Of a DNA stretch of 64,000 bases, positions 16,458 to 25,466 are shown in pieces (within the stretch, counting starts at the first letter, position 1; each line of letters starts with the position of its first letter). Below the pieces are notes generated by a model that was not told the DNA's origin, ran no database searches, and saw only the letters and a program-made list of their open reading frames with translations. The stretch comes from JALYXI01 sp963716685 (GTDB lineage Bacteria > Acidobacteriota > Terriglobia > Bryobacterales > Bryobacteraceae). The position numbers and the translations under genes are program-made. The DNA lies in assembly GCA_963716685.1 (NCBI GenBank), contig CAVQTR010000006.1, positions 744,001 through 808,000 of the forward strand, given 5' to 3'.

Positions 16458-16999
16458 ATGCAGATGTTGCATTCGCTCGTCAGTTAAAATCGGAAAATTT
16501 CAGATCAACAGCGGATCTATCTGGGTCAATCGAGTAAGAGGCTGTTTCGATTGAGATCGGCAAGGCGTGAGTACCTTCGCTCCATGCGTTAATCTCTGAG
16601 ATGCGGCGGGTAACACATCCGGTACGTTAAGGATTGTTATCGAATCCGTATCAGGGCGCCTTCGGAACTGAAGCGAAGAGCCTGGGACATCAACGCTGCG
16701 GCGAATAAAACTTCGACGTTTTACCCTGTCCCTCGCGGCGAACCTGGCGAATCGCATGATCCCATTTTCGGGAGACGCGGCGTCGAGCACTCAGTCGAGG
16801 TGACGGCAGGCACAGTCCATAGAAACACGACCCGCGGCGGGGATTGCGCGAGCGCACTTTGAACTCGCTTGAGAACCCTCGTACTAAAGCCTGGCCGGCG
16901 ACGTTCGCGGCGGCTGTCCGGCTTTTGGCATTCCGGCTTAACATTCCTTAACGGTCCTTTACGGCGAGAGGAGTGTTGAAGTATGGGTGAGGTGTGCCG
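16458..16999. other. Divergent intergenic region, no gene recognised
   Basis: 542 bp between two divergent exported redox-type genes. No frame gives a recognisable protein, and I see no tRNA or IS end. A GTGAGG ribosome-site sequence at 16987-16992 serves the plus-strand gene. Both promoters must lie here but no convincing -35/-10 pair was found. Confidence 0.5.
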
Positions 17000-18799
17000 G
17001 TGAAATCGGGTATTCTCGTCACCTGCGTGCTGTTTCTGAGTGATGCGCTCGCGCAACGTGGGGGCGGCGGAGGCGGACAGAATCCTCCTTTGGCCTCTCT
17101 CAAAATTGTAACGCCGCCTTCACCAACCGGGCTGGACCGTTATGTCCAGAACGAGAATGCGTTAATTGTTTTAGGGAAAGTGTTGTTCTGGGACGTCCAG
17201 ACAGGCAGCGATGGAGGCACGGCGTGTGCAACCTGCCATTTTCACGCGGGTGCCGACCATCGCATCCGGAGCCAGCTATCGGGGCCATCCGCCGTGATCA
17301 ATGACACGCTAACGACTTCGGATTTCCCGTTTCATCAGCTTCTTAATACCGGAAGTAACCGTTCCGCCGTGGTTAGCGACAGACAGCAGGTCACCGGATC
17401 GATGGGAGTAGTGGCTCAATCATTCCTGCAGATTCAACCCGGAGCCGATCTCGAGCTCGCGAGTGCTTCAACAACCTCGTTACTTTTCATTCTCAATGGG
17501 ATTCATGTCCGCCAAGTCACGACGCGCAATGCGCCTTCCGTAATCAATGCTGTCTTTAATGTTCGTAACTTCTGGGACGGACGAGCCCGCAAAGTATTTA
17601 CGGGAGCCACGCCGTTCGGCGATTCCGATACGGGGCTCCACGCGCTTGCGTATCGCGGGAACGTGCTCGCGCCCGAGGCGGTTCGGATCGACGACGCCAG
17701 CCTGGCCTCCCAAGCCGTCGGTCCGATACTGAGCGCCGTCGAAATGTCGTGGGCAGGGCGGTCGTGGCCCGAACTCGGCAGGAAACTTCTCAACCTCGCG
17801 CCCCTGGCAGGGCAGAAAGTATCACCCAGCGACAGCGTGCTTGGTGCCATGGCAAATCCGTACGGCAACGGCCTCTCGCCCCAATGGACCTATGCAGCGC
17901 TCATCCAGGCTGCATTCAAACCCGAATACTACATTGCGCCTGATCTTTCTTCAGGACACACTCAGACTGAGAATAACTTCGGCCTGTTCTGGGGACTAGC
18001 GATTCAGGCCTATGAGTCCACCCTGATCGCAAACGATTCCCGCGTAGACCAGTTTCTTGAGGGTCAAACCGGAGTGCTGACCACTCTTGAACAACAAGGT
18101 CTCAATCAATTTCGCGCCGGAGATTCGCAGTGCACCAACTGCCACAATGGTGCCGAGCTTACGGCCGCCGGATGGACCACCGTGCAGCGCCGGGCCGCGA
18201 ACGGTGCCACGCCAACCAACGCGGGGTTCTTCCGAATCGGCGTTCGGCCGATCGGAGAGGACGTTGGCCTTGCAGGGAATGATGATTTCGGCCAACCGCT
18301 CTTCTCTCCCGCGACCGCCGCGTCGGCCGGCACTTTCAAGGCGCCCAGTCTTCGCAACGTGGAATTTACCGGACCCTACTTCCACAACGGAGGTCAGGCA
18401 ACGCTGGATCAGGTACTTGAGTTTTACGGAAGGAACGGTGACTTTCCCTCGGATGGAAACCTCGGGCCGGGAATCGGCAACATACGCCTGAACGCGGGCG
18501 AGCGCACGGCCATCGTGGCGTTTCTGAAAGCGCTTAGTGATGACCGGGTTCGCTATCAGCGTGCACCTTTTGACCACCCGTCGATCTGCGTTCCGAATGG
18601 GTTCATAGAATCGAGTCAGGGGCAACTCGCAGTTGATAACTCGCAGACCGGAATGCTGGCTCTAAGCAAATGGGCGCTGGTTTCGGAAGTCGGCAGCCAG
18701 GGTGCTATGGTACCCCTGCAAACGTTTGATGAACTGCTACAGGGGATCGGGAGCGATGGCACTCGGGCGAATACCATGACAATTGCCTGTACGCCGTAG
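17000..18799 (+). CDS. Exported dihaem cytochrome c peroxidase-like protein (MauG/CcpA family)
   Basis: 599 residues from the GTG at 17000; a GTG two codons earlier (16994) is possible, but the GTGAGG site at 16987-16992 spaces better for 17000. A signal peptide (MKSGILVTCVLFLSDALAQ) is followed by a Gly-rich stretch. Two c-type haem motifs occur: CATCH near residue 77 and CTNCH near 378. LGKVLFWD, FWDGRAR, GLFWGLAIQAYE, FKAPSLRNVEFTGPYFHNG are typical for bacterial cytochrome c peroxidases. It is longer than classical CcpA (about 330), so substrate may differ. Periplasmic; may use peroxide or oxidise another substrate. Confidence 0.9.
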   Translation: MKSGILVTCVLFLSDALAQRGGGGGGQNPPLASLKIVTPPSPTGLDRYVQNENALIVLGKVLFWDVQTGSDGGTACATCHFHAGADHRIRSQLSGPSAVINDTLTTSDFPFHQLLNTGSNRSAVVSDRQQVTGSMGVVAQSFLQIQPGADLELASASTTSLLFILNGIHVRQVTTRNAPSVINAVFNVRNFWDGRARKVFTGATPFGDSDTGLHALAYRGNVLAPEAVRIDDASLASQAVGPILSAVEMSWAGRSWPELGRKLLNLAPLAGQKVSPSDSVLGAMANPYGNGLSPQWTYAALIQAAFKPEYYIAPDLSSGHTQTENNFGLFWGLAIQAYESTLIANDSRVDQFLEGQTGVLTTLEQQGLNQFRAGDSQCTNCHNGAELTAAGWTTVQRRAANGATPTNAGFFRIGVRPIGEDVGLAGNDDFGQPLFSPATAASAGTFKAPSLRNVEFTGPYFHNGGQATLDQVLEFYGRNGDFPSDGNLGPGIGNIRLNAGERTAIVAFLKALSDDRVRYQRAPFDHPSICVPNGFIESSQGQLAVDNSQTGMLALSKWALVSEVGSQGAMVPLQTFDELLQGIGSDGTRANTMTIACTP

Positions 18800-19354
18800 C
18801 AATTTTCAGAGCGGCGATTCAGAGCAAGTACCAGACATGGAGCCATATCGAAGATAAGCCCGATCCTGACGCATCGGTCGAGCGCGAAGCTTGGCACCGA
18901 CCGGCATAGCTTCAAGTGGCTTCCCGGAACTCTGTAAACAGTATGGCTTCGAAATCGTCGCTTGGGCATTCGTCTGGAGGGTCCGCGGGTGTTGATGGCG
19001 ATCTTCCTACAGACGCGAAGCACTGTTGCCGGCACGATTCACTATCATTCGATATGGCGGGACAAAACGGCGGATTACGGCGGCGAGTTCGGCAGTTCTC
19101 AGTAAATGAACCGGATACCTACGGCTATTCCGGGACCGGATTGAATATTTCGGGAATAGTGCTAGATGGATACGATGAAGCCCGGCGGATATTCATCCCA
19201 GCTCTATCCTTGGGTAAATACAGTCTGTGGATCTCCGCGGCAAAGACGTGCTGGCACTCGGGAGTGGCCGGGGGGCGGTCCGGTGTCCAGCCACTTCCAC
19301 CCTCGCTGTATGTCCTGTTGCAGTTCTATCCGCTATCATGTTGCTAACAGGGGG
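18800..19354. other. Upstream region of the decahaem gene; no intact gene
   Basis: 555 bp without a convincing gene. The last 39 bp (from 19316) are the promoter-proximal part of the duplicated repeat. Short open stretches occur in more than one frame around 19050-19310, including a phrase DLRGKDVLALGSGRG reminiscent of a methyltransferase motif I, but no frame is long enough to call. It may hold degraded coding DNA left by the rearrangement. Confidence 0.45.
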
Positions 19355-19589
19355 GTGGTTATCATCCGTACACTCAGGTACGTTCTGCTGGTGTGGACCA
19401 GCCTGCTCGCGCTGCCACTCGCGGCGCAGACTGCGGCCCCGAAAAGTCCGTTTATCGGCAGTACTGTTTGCCGAGGCTGCCATCCCGACGTCACATTGAA
19501 CTTCTACAAGAACGCGCATTTTCGCAGTGCGGCGAATGCGTCGGAGGCGCCGGAGCGAAAGGGATGCGAGGGCTGCCATGGTCCGGCGC
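19316..19589. repeat. Direct repeat, copy 2 (inside the intact decahaem gene)
   Basis: 274 bp, partner of 14231-14504. It covers the leader, the signal peptide and the first two haem motifs. In this copy the gene continues through all ten haem sites, so it is the functional one. Confidence 0.93.
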
Positions 19590-20302
19590 GAGCACATGTG
19601 GAGAGCATGGGAAAGAAAACGCTGATTCGCGCGTTTTCCGAGCTGAGTCAGAAGCAGGTACTGGAGACGTGCCTGACGTGTCACGCGAAGGATATGGCGC
19701 GGGCAAATATTCAGCGTTCGCAGCATACGCAGGCGCAGGTGGTGTGCACCAGCTGCCATTCCATTCACAAAGCGCAGACGCCGAAATTCCTGCTGGCGAA
19801 ACAACAGAACGAACTTTGTTATGGGTGTCATACGGCTGTGCGCGCGCAGTTCTCCATGCCGTTCAAACATCGCGTGAATGAGGGCGTGATGCAGTGCACC
19901 GACTGCCACAACCCGCACGGCACGTTTGCGCCGGACTGGCGCATGGGCTCGCGGCCGCGGATGGTGGATCAGCGGCTGGGGAACGAGGAGCCTTGTCTGC
20001 GCTGCCACAGCGATAAGCGCGGACCCTTCGTTTACGAACATGCCGTGGTGCGCGTCGAGGGTTGCGAGACCTGCCATAGCCCGCACGGCTCGATGAACGC
20101 GAAGCTGCTGCGCAGGCCGGTGGTGTTTACGGTGTGTCTGGAGTGCCATAACGGCGCGGGCAATGGCACGTTTGGAGCGACGGGCGGCGGTGTGGTGATT
20201 CAAAGCAGCTCGCACAATCTGCTGGATCCGAAATTTCAGCGATGTACGACGTGCCATGTGCGCATCCACGGGTCGAACAGCGATCCCAATTTTCTGCGAT
20301 GA
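19355..20302 (+). CDS. Periplasmic decahaem c-type cytochrome (MtrA/PioA/DmsE-like)
   Basis: 315 residues from the GTG at 19355 (the same start as in the truncated copy; G-rich ribosome site directly before it). Signal peptide LRYVLLVWTSLLALPLAAQ. Ten CxxCH motifs are present: CRGCH, CEGCH, CLTCH, CTSCH, CYGCH, CTDCH, CLRCH, CETCH, CLECH, CTTCH, with extra histidines for bis-His ligation. Size, haem number and order match the MtrA/DmsE family that threads electrons across the outer membrane. The stop overlaps the start of the barrel gene as ATGA, strong support for a porin-cytochrome complex. No inner-membrane quinol oxidase or outer-face cytochrome gene lies in the window. Confidence 0.93.
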   Translation: MVIIRTLRYVLLVWTSLLALPLAAQTAAPKSPFIGSTVCRGCHPDVTLNFYKNAHFRSAANASEAPERKGCEGCHGPARAHVESMGKKTLIRAFSELSQKQVLETCLTCHAKDMARANIQRSQHTQAQVVCTSCHSIHKAQTPKFLLAKQQNELCYGCHTAVRAQFSMPFKHRVNEGVMQCTDCHNPHGTFAPDWRMGSRPRMVDQRLGNEEPCLRCHSDKRGPFVYEHAVVRVEGCETCHSPHGSMNAKLLRRPVVFTVCLECHNGAGNGTFGATGGGVVIQSSSHNLLDPKFQRCTTCHVRIHGSNSDPNFLR

Positions 20303-22290
20303 GATACCTGAGTATTTTCGCGCTGATGATTTGGCCGGCGGCGGCACAGCAGCCGGTTGCTCCGACGACGGAACGGGTGGGCAATCCGACCCGGGGAGAG
20401 AATGCCGGGAATTACAACGTCGTTCAGTCCTGGGAGCTGGGCTATCGATTCAGCGAAGTGGGCGGGAACGAAGGCGAGTATCGCAGCGATGTAAATTACG
20501 GGAACGGGATCCGGCTGCTGGGCAGCAGCCTGACAGTGAACTCGAAGAATGGACACGGGAAGTATTTCGACGAGCTGGTGCTGACCACGCAGGGTTTGGG
20601 GAACGATCCGTATGAGTCCGTCAATCTGCGCGTGCAAAAGAATCGGATCTATCGCTACGACCTGAACTGGCGGCAGAACGATTACTTCAATCCAGGGCTG
20701 GTGGTGGCGGGCGGCGCGCATTTCGAAAACACCACGTATCGGTGGCAGGATCATGATCTGACGCTGTTCCCGCAGGGGAAGTACCGTGTGTTTCTGGGGT
20801 ACAGCCGCACCACGCAGAGTGGTCCGGCGCTTTCCACTGAGCAGTTGTTTAACAGCACCGGAGACGCCGTGCCGCTGTTCTCTGACATCCGGCAGCAGTT
20901 TAACTCGTACAAGCTCGGCGGCGAGATCGAGTTTCATCACTGGTATCTGAACGTGCTGCGGCGTTGGGAATTCTACAAGGAAGATACGCCGTTCTCGTTA
21001 GCGGGGCCCACTGTAGCGGGATTGACCACGGTCACCAGCTATACGAAGGCGCAGCCGTATCACGGTTCCACGCCAGGCTGGCTGGTGAACCTGAATACGA
21101 ATCGGCATTGGTTTGCCTTCAACGGGCGCTTCACGTATGCCAACGGGAACCGGAATTTTGCGCAGAACCAACTGGCAATCGGGCTGGACCGTTTTGGGAA
21201 CAATCAAAATCAGCAGGTGATTGTCGCGGGCAATGCCAGCAGGCCGGTGATCACGGGCGATGCTTCCATCAGCATCTTCGCGACGAGCAAACTGTCGGTA
21301 GTGAACAACTCGTCGGTCTCGAGCGTGCGGATTTCGGGCAACAACATCTTCGACCAGATTGATTTTGCGACACTCACGGACCAGCTTTTGAATTTTCAAT
21401 ATCTGGGGATCCGGCTGTTTACCAACGCGACTAATGCGCGGTATCAGTTTTCCCGGAAATTCAGCGCCTACGCGGGATACCACTATGCCAACCGGCTGAT
21501 CAATTCGACTGCGGGCGAGACCGACCCGACGACGCCGTTCGACTACACGGTTTATAAGCAGACCAACAACCTGCAGGCGGGAGTGATCGGTTTCAACTGG
21601 AATCCGACAGCCCCGCTGCGGATTCATGTGGAAGGCGAAGTGGGGCAGAACGACAACCCGTTCACGATTGTGAGCGAGAAGAACTACCACGCGATTTCAG
21701 CGAAGATCCAGTACCGGTTGAAGAACCTGCAGCTGTCAGGGGATTATCGCGAGAATTACAACAACAACTCGGTGACGCTGACGTCGTACAGTTCGCATGC
21801 GCGCAGCTACAGCGGGAACGGGTCATGGTCGCCACGCCCGTGGGTGTCGGTGGATGCGAGTTACTCGAAGCTGCATCTGGACACGCTGGGCGGGCTTGCG
21901 TTTTTCGCTGGCTCTCCGCGCGCTACCAGGATCACAGGGCAGTATTCGGTGTATCTGAGCAATATCAACGCAGGGACGCTGGTCGCCCGGTTCGGGCTGC
22001 GGAAGCGGGCAGATTTGTTTGTGGGTTACAGCATCAACCGCGATCCGGGCGACGGCCGCGCGGCGAACACCGGCCCCACTGATCCGGTGGGCGCTCTGCT
22101 GTATTCGGTGCAAACGTTCCCGCTGACGTTCCAATCTCCCTCCGCGCGCCTTTCGGTACGGCTGCGGGAGAAGATCCGTTTGAACTTCGGATATCAGTAT
22201 TACGGGTACAGGGAGCAGTTCGGCCTGTTCGGCGCGAACGAGAACTACCGCGCCAACACCGGATTTACGAGCGTGCTCTGGACCTTTTGA
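20299..22290 (+). CDS. Outer-membrane beta-barrel of the MtrB/PioB type
   Basis: 663 residues from the ATG at 20299, which overlaps the decahaem stop by 4 bp. A signal peptide (MRYLSIFALMIWPAAAQ) is followed by a protein made of alternating amphipathic strands rich in Tyr, Asn and Gly, ending in Trp-Thr-Phe; a C-terminal aromatic is usual for outer-membrane barrels. Length fits the 26-strand MtrB/PioB porins that sheath a decahaem cytochrome. No cysteine is present, so the CxxC seen near the N-terminus of proteobacterial MtrB is absent. Function by context: pore for transmembrane electron flow to or from external acceptors such as metal oxides. Confidence 0.87.
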   Translation: MRYLSIFALMIWPAAAQQPVAPTTERVGNPTRGENAGNYNVVQSWELGYRFSEVGGNEGEYRSDVNYGNGIRLLGSSLTVNSKNGHGKYFDELVLTTQGLGNDPYESVNLRVQKNRIYRYDLNWRQNDYFNPGLVVAGGAHFENTTYRWQDHDLTLFPQGKYRVFLGYSRTTQSGPALSTEQLFNSTGDAVPLFSDIRQQFNSYKLGGEIEFHHWYLNVLRRWEFYKEDTPFSLAGPTVAGLTTVTSYTKAQPYHGSTPGWLVNLNTNRHWFAFNGRFTYANGNRNFAQNQLAIGLDRFGNNQNQQVIVAGNASRPVITGDASISIFATSKLSVVNNSSVSSVRISGNNIFDQIDFATLTDQLLNFQYLGIRLFTNATNARYQFSRKFSAYAGYHYANRLINSTAGETDPTTPFDYTVYKQTNNLQAGVIGFNWNPTAPLRIHVEGEVGQNDNPFTIVSEKNYHAISAKIQYRLKNLQLSGDYRENYNNNSVTLTSYSSHARSYSGNGSWSPRPWVSVDASYSKLHLDTLGGLAFFAGSPRATRITGQYSVYLSNINAGTLVARFGLRKRADLFVGYSINRDPGDGRAANTGPTDPVGALLYSVQTFPLTFQSPSARLSVRLREKIRLNFGYQYYGYREQFGLFGANENYRANTGFTSVLWTF

Positions 22291-22293
22291 CCG

Positions 22294-24990
22294 TCAGACC
22301 GAAGTCTGCGTGATGACGAAAGCTTCGGGCAGCGATTTCGAGTTGCCAGGAGCGGCGGGCCGCATTTCCTTGACCTTATCGGCGGCCTTCTTGCCAGCGA
22401 GAAACGCGTGGTCGGAGTTGTAATACTCCCACTCGCTGTAGCGCCCGGCGAGAATGATGTCGCGCTGCGCCAGCCAGTCGCGAATGGCGGCGACACTCGA
22501 TGCGCGGCCGTGGTCGTAAACGACGTAAGCGTACGGCATGTCCACCTGATTCGCGGTCAGGATGGGATCGTCTTCGTTGAAGAAGCCGACCTTGCGGCAA
22601 TCGGCGATGCAGCGGTCGATCAATTCCTGACCGTCGCACGGCAGCGGCTTGTATTCGGAGTAGGTGATCTCGCAGGTGAGACCGAAGCCACCCGCCGGAT
22701 TGCAATGGGGACTGGCGTTGCCCTGCACGAAAATGCGATGGAAGACCGTATCTTCGGGGTAGTAGATCCAGTGCTTCTCGGTAAGATTTTCCCGTCCTAC
22801 GCCGATGTTGACGCAGCGCACGGAGACGTGGCGCAGGTTGGAAACGGCTTCGCGAATTTCGCGGGGCACCTCATCGCCGATGGCCCGCAGAAGAGTGGGC
22901 AGCGGCATAGTGCTGATGAGGTGTTCGTACCGGATGGTGGAACCATCATTCAGGGTGACGGTGTGGCGAGAAGGAGAAACCGATTTCACGCGCGTATTGA
23001 GGCGGAGTTCACCCTTCAAATTCGGGAGGAATCCATTCATCAGCGCCTGGAAGCCGCCACGCAGCGGATAGCCGAAGCGGGCGTTCGGACCCATGGGTTT
23101 GGCAACCGGGCGCAGCGCGCCCTCGATCATTTCACCGAGATCCGGAATGGGCACGCGGCCGCCGAGCCACGAGGTTTCCATCTCGCAGAGCGGCACCGCC
23201 CAGAGCTTGCGGTTATAGGGAACCGCGAAGTGCTTGGCGATTCCGGCGCCCCAGACTTTGTAGATGAACTCCTCGAAGTTACGCGGCTCGCCGGTGTACT
23301 CTTCGGACGCGGCCGGCTTGGCTAGTGGCGCGGAGCTTTCCAGCACTCCATCCGCGCAGCAATCGGTAATGGATTCCGCTTTGCATTCGGAAGGGCTGCT
23401 GCCGTTGGGCATACTCTTCTGCACCAGAGCGCCGTTCGAGGCGCCGTTTTTCCGAACGGAGCCAAAGCGCGCTTCGATGGCTCCCATGATGCATTCCTGA
23501 ATCACATCGGGCGGCAAGCCGTGGAGCGCTCCCTGGAAGGGATAACGCGTGTAAACATTCTTGCTGTAAATCCACGCTTCGCGGTCCTGCCAGTGAACGT
23601 TCTCGCCCAGCAGCATGCGGTAGAGCTCATGCACGTAGGGATCGTTCGAAAACATGATGTGCCCGGCGTGATCAAAGGTGAAGCCTTTGTCCTCAATGGA
23701 CCGGCACCAGCCGCCGACGCGTCCATTCTGCTCAAGAAGAATGGCGTCCGCGCCCAGGTGATAGGCCGCGCTCAGGCCGGTAGGGCCGGCGCCGATGACG
23801 ACGGTCTTTGGCGATTCCTCCGTCTTTTCGGGCTTTTGCGCCGTTGCGGGCACAAACACGCCTTCTCCGAGACTCTTGTTCTTCTGTACTGTCGCGTCGA
23901 TTTGTTTTTCCATCGATTCAGCCGTGATATTCCAGGACGTTTTGGAAAGCACCTCTCTCATTCCCGATATTCTCAGGGCCTGATCCTGTTCGGAAGCATG
24001 CAGAGCGGCGTCGCACGCGGCAGCGAAGGCCTCGGGCGTCTCTCCCAAATAAACGATTTTACCGTACGGTTCTTCCACGTCGGTAATGGGAGTGCTGACG
24101 ATGGGACGCTCAGCTGCCATATATTCCAGTGTCTTGGTCGGGCTGATGAACTTTGTCGAATCGTTGCGAGCGAAAGGCAAGAGACAGAGATCCCAACCGC
24201 ACAGATAGTCGGGAAGCTGCTCATATTTTCTCTGCCCCATGTAATGGATATTCGGCTGCGAGGGAAGCGAGGCCGGGTCGATCTTCACGACGGGCCCGAC
24301 CATGACGATCTGCCATTCCGGATGGGATCGGGCGACGTAATCGATCAATTGCAGATCGATCCGCTCGTCGATGACGCCGAAAAAGCCGAGGCGCGGGTGC
24401 GGCAGAGCTGCCTGATCGGCGGCCTCCGCGGTTGCTCGGGCGCGGCGGAAGTGATCGGCATCCACGCTGCTGGGAAAGCAAAACACGTTGGGATGCAGGT
24501 TGCGCTTGGCCCGGTAGAGACTGCGGCCGCCGGTGAACACCAGATCAGCCAGCTTCAGCAGCTTCGATTCGTAGTCCAGCAGCTTTTTCGGGGCATGCAG
24601 AAAGGCCGAAAGTTCATCCATGCAGTCGTAAACCACGGCTGAGGGCGCGAGCGTTTCCGCTAGCGGCAAAGCCAGCGGCGTATAAAACCAGACGACGTAG
24701 TTTTGAACCTGCTCCTCAATGATCAGTTCCGCAACAAGCTTTCGCAACAGCGGCATCTGCTGGTCACTAAAGCCTCCCTGTTGAACCGGCGTATGCGCAC
24801 GGCAGACCAGCACGTTAGGCGCGGCCTCGATTTTCTCCCACCACGGCTCGGCGCCGGTATCCAGAATGGGCTCCTCAACAAATATGATTCGATGGCGCGC
24901 AGCTAGCCGCGAAAGCAGGTGTTGGGGTCGTTGAAAGACGAAGTCCCAACGCAGGTGTGAAAAGGTAATGATGTCGTACGCGGCACGCAT
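22294..24990 (-). CDS. Fusion: glycosyltransferase + UDP-galactopyranose-mutase-like flavoprotein
   Basis: 898 residues from the ATG at 24990, with AGGAGAG 4 nt upstream. Residues 1-368 are a GT-B type glycosyltransferase (FQRPQHLLSRLA, GFFGVIDERIDLQLI, SPTKTLEYMAAERPIVST). Residues 369-393 are a charged linker. Residues 394-898 form an FAD-dependent domain with VIGAGPTGLSAAYHLG (dinucleotide fold at 398-405), GRVGGWCRS, FDHAGHIMFS, and YSEWEYYNSDHAFLAGKKA at the end, similar to UDP-galactopyranose mutase and related amine-oxidase-fold enzymes. A 55-residue low-complexity insert lies in the flavin domain (23290-23460). It would convert a UDP-sugar and transfer it in one polypeptide (inference). 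Convergent with the barrel gene. Confidence 0.88.
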   Translation of the reverse strand: MRAAYDIITFSHLRWDFVFQRPQHLLSRLAARHRIIFVEEPILDTGAEPWWEKIEAAPNVLVCRAHTPVQQGGFSDQQMPLLRKLVAELIIEEQVQNYVVWFYTPLALPLAETLAPSAVVYDCMDELSAFLHAPKKLLDYESKLLKLADLVFTGGRSLYRAKRNLHPNVFCFPSSVDADHFRRARATAEAADQAALPHPRLGFFGVIDERIDLQLIDYVARSHPEWQIVMVGPVVKIDPASLPSQPNIHYMGQRKYEQLPDYLCGWDLCLLPFARNDSTKFISPTKTLEYMAAERPIVSTPITDVEEPYGKIVYLGETPEAFAAACDAALHASEQDQALRISGMREVLSKTSWNITAESMEKQIDATVQKNKSLGEGVFVPATAQKPEKTEESPKTVVIGAGPTGLSAAYHLGADAILLEQNGRVGGWCRSIEDKGFTFDHAGHIMFSNDPYVHELYRMLLGENVHWQDREAWIYSKNVYTRYPFQGALHGLPPDVIQECIMGAIEARFGSVRKNGASNGALVQKSMPNGSSPSECKAESITDCCADGVLESSAPLAKPAASEEYTGEPRNFEEFIYKVWGAGIAKHFAVPYNRKLWAVPLCEMETSWLGGRVPIPDLGEMIEGALRPVAKPMGPNARFGYPLRGGFQALMNGFLPNLKGELRLNTRVKSVSPSRHTVTLNDGSTIRYEHLISTMPLPTLLRAIGDEVPREIREAVSNLRHVSVRCVNIGVGRENLTEKHWIYYPEDTVFHRIFVQGNASPHCNPAGGFGLTCEITYSEYKPLPCDGQELIDRCIADCRKVGFFNEDDPILTANQVDMPYAYVVYDHGRASSVAAIRDWLAQRDIILAGRYSEWEYYNSDHAFLAGKKAADKVKEMRPAAPGNSKSLPEAFVITQTSV

Positions 24991-25466
24991 GTACTCTCCT
25001 GTCATCGAATAAAACCAAAAGGGGTGATGCTGGCACCGGCAGCTTGGCCGATGTGCACACTGGAAGCAATCTGCTGGCCAGTCTGAAAAAGCGTTAATCC
25101 CTCGCGGTGCTAAGTTCAACAACACCAGCAAAGAACGTGTGAGTTGCCGGACAAGGGCCGCAACGGCCACGAATCGGCTGATCCCGCAATTCGGGGATCC
25201 TGACGATGCAATTACCGGGGGCGCTGACTGCACCCCGCTGGAACTGACCTTGATTTTCTCATGCGCGGGGCTGTGGGTACAGCGGCCAGGCGATTCGTAT
25301 GTTCTACTTTCCACGAATAGGACGAAGCAGATAGTACCAGGTGCGGATTGAGAACAGGCCGATAAGGAATTTTCATGGCGCCAGCGGGCCAGATCGTCCA
25401 TAATGGAGCACTGTTCGTTCTCTACCAAAAGTGCTAAAGACCGCGATCTCGATCTAAAATAGGGTC
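24991..25466. other. Divergent intergenic region with two small hairpins
   Basis: 476 bp with no gene I can support. Two hairpin-forming stretches lie close together: GGCCG-CAA-CGGCC at 25156-25168 and GATCCC/GGGATC arms at 25180-25199. No known riboswitch consensus (SAM or c-di-GMP) was recognised upstream of cysD. The promoters of cysD and of the glycosyltransferase fusion must lie here. Confidence 0.45.

Noticed and set aside
19220..19315. Possible methyltransferase remnant (DLRGKDVLALGSGRG)
   Set aside because: Only one motif-like phrase in a short frame, with stops just upstream and no other methyltransferase feature; too little to call.
19193..20347. 384-codon frame antisense to the decahaem cytochrome
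   Set aside because: The many His and Arg are the reverse complement of CxxCH-rich coding; no domain of its own.
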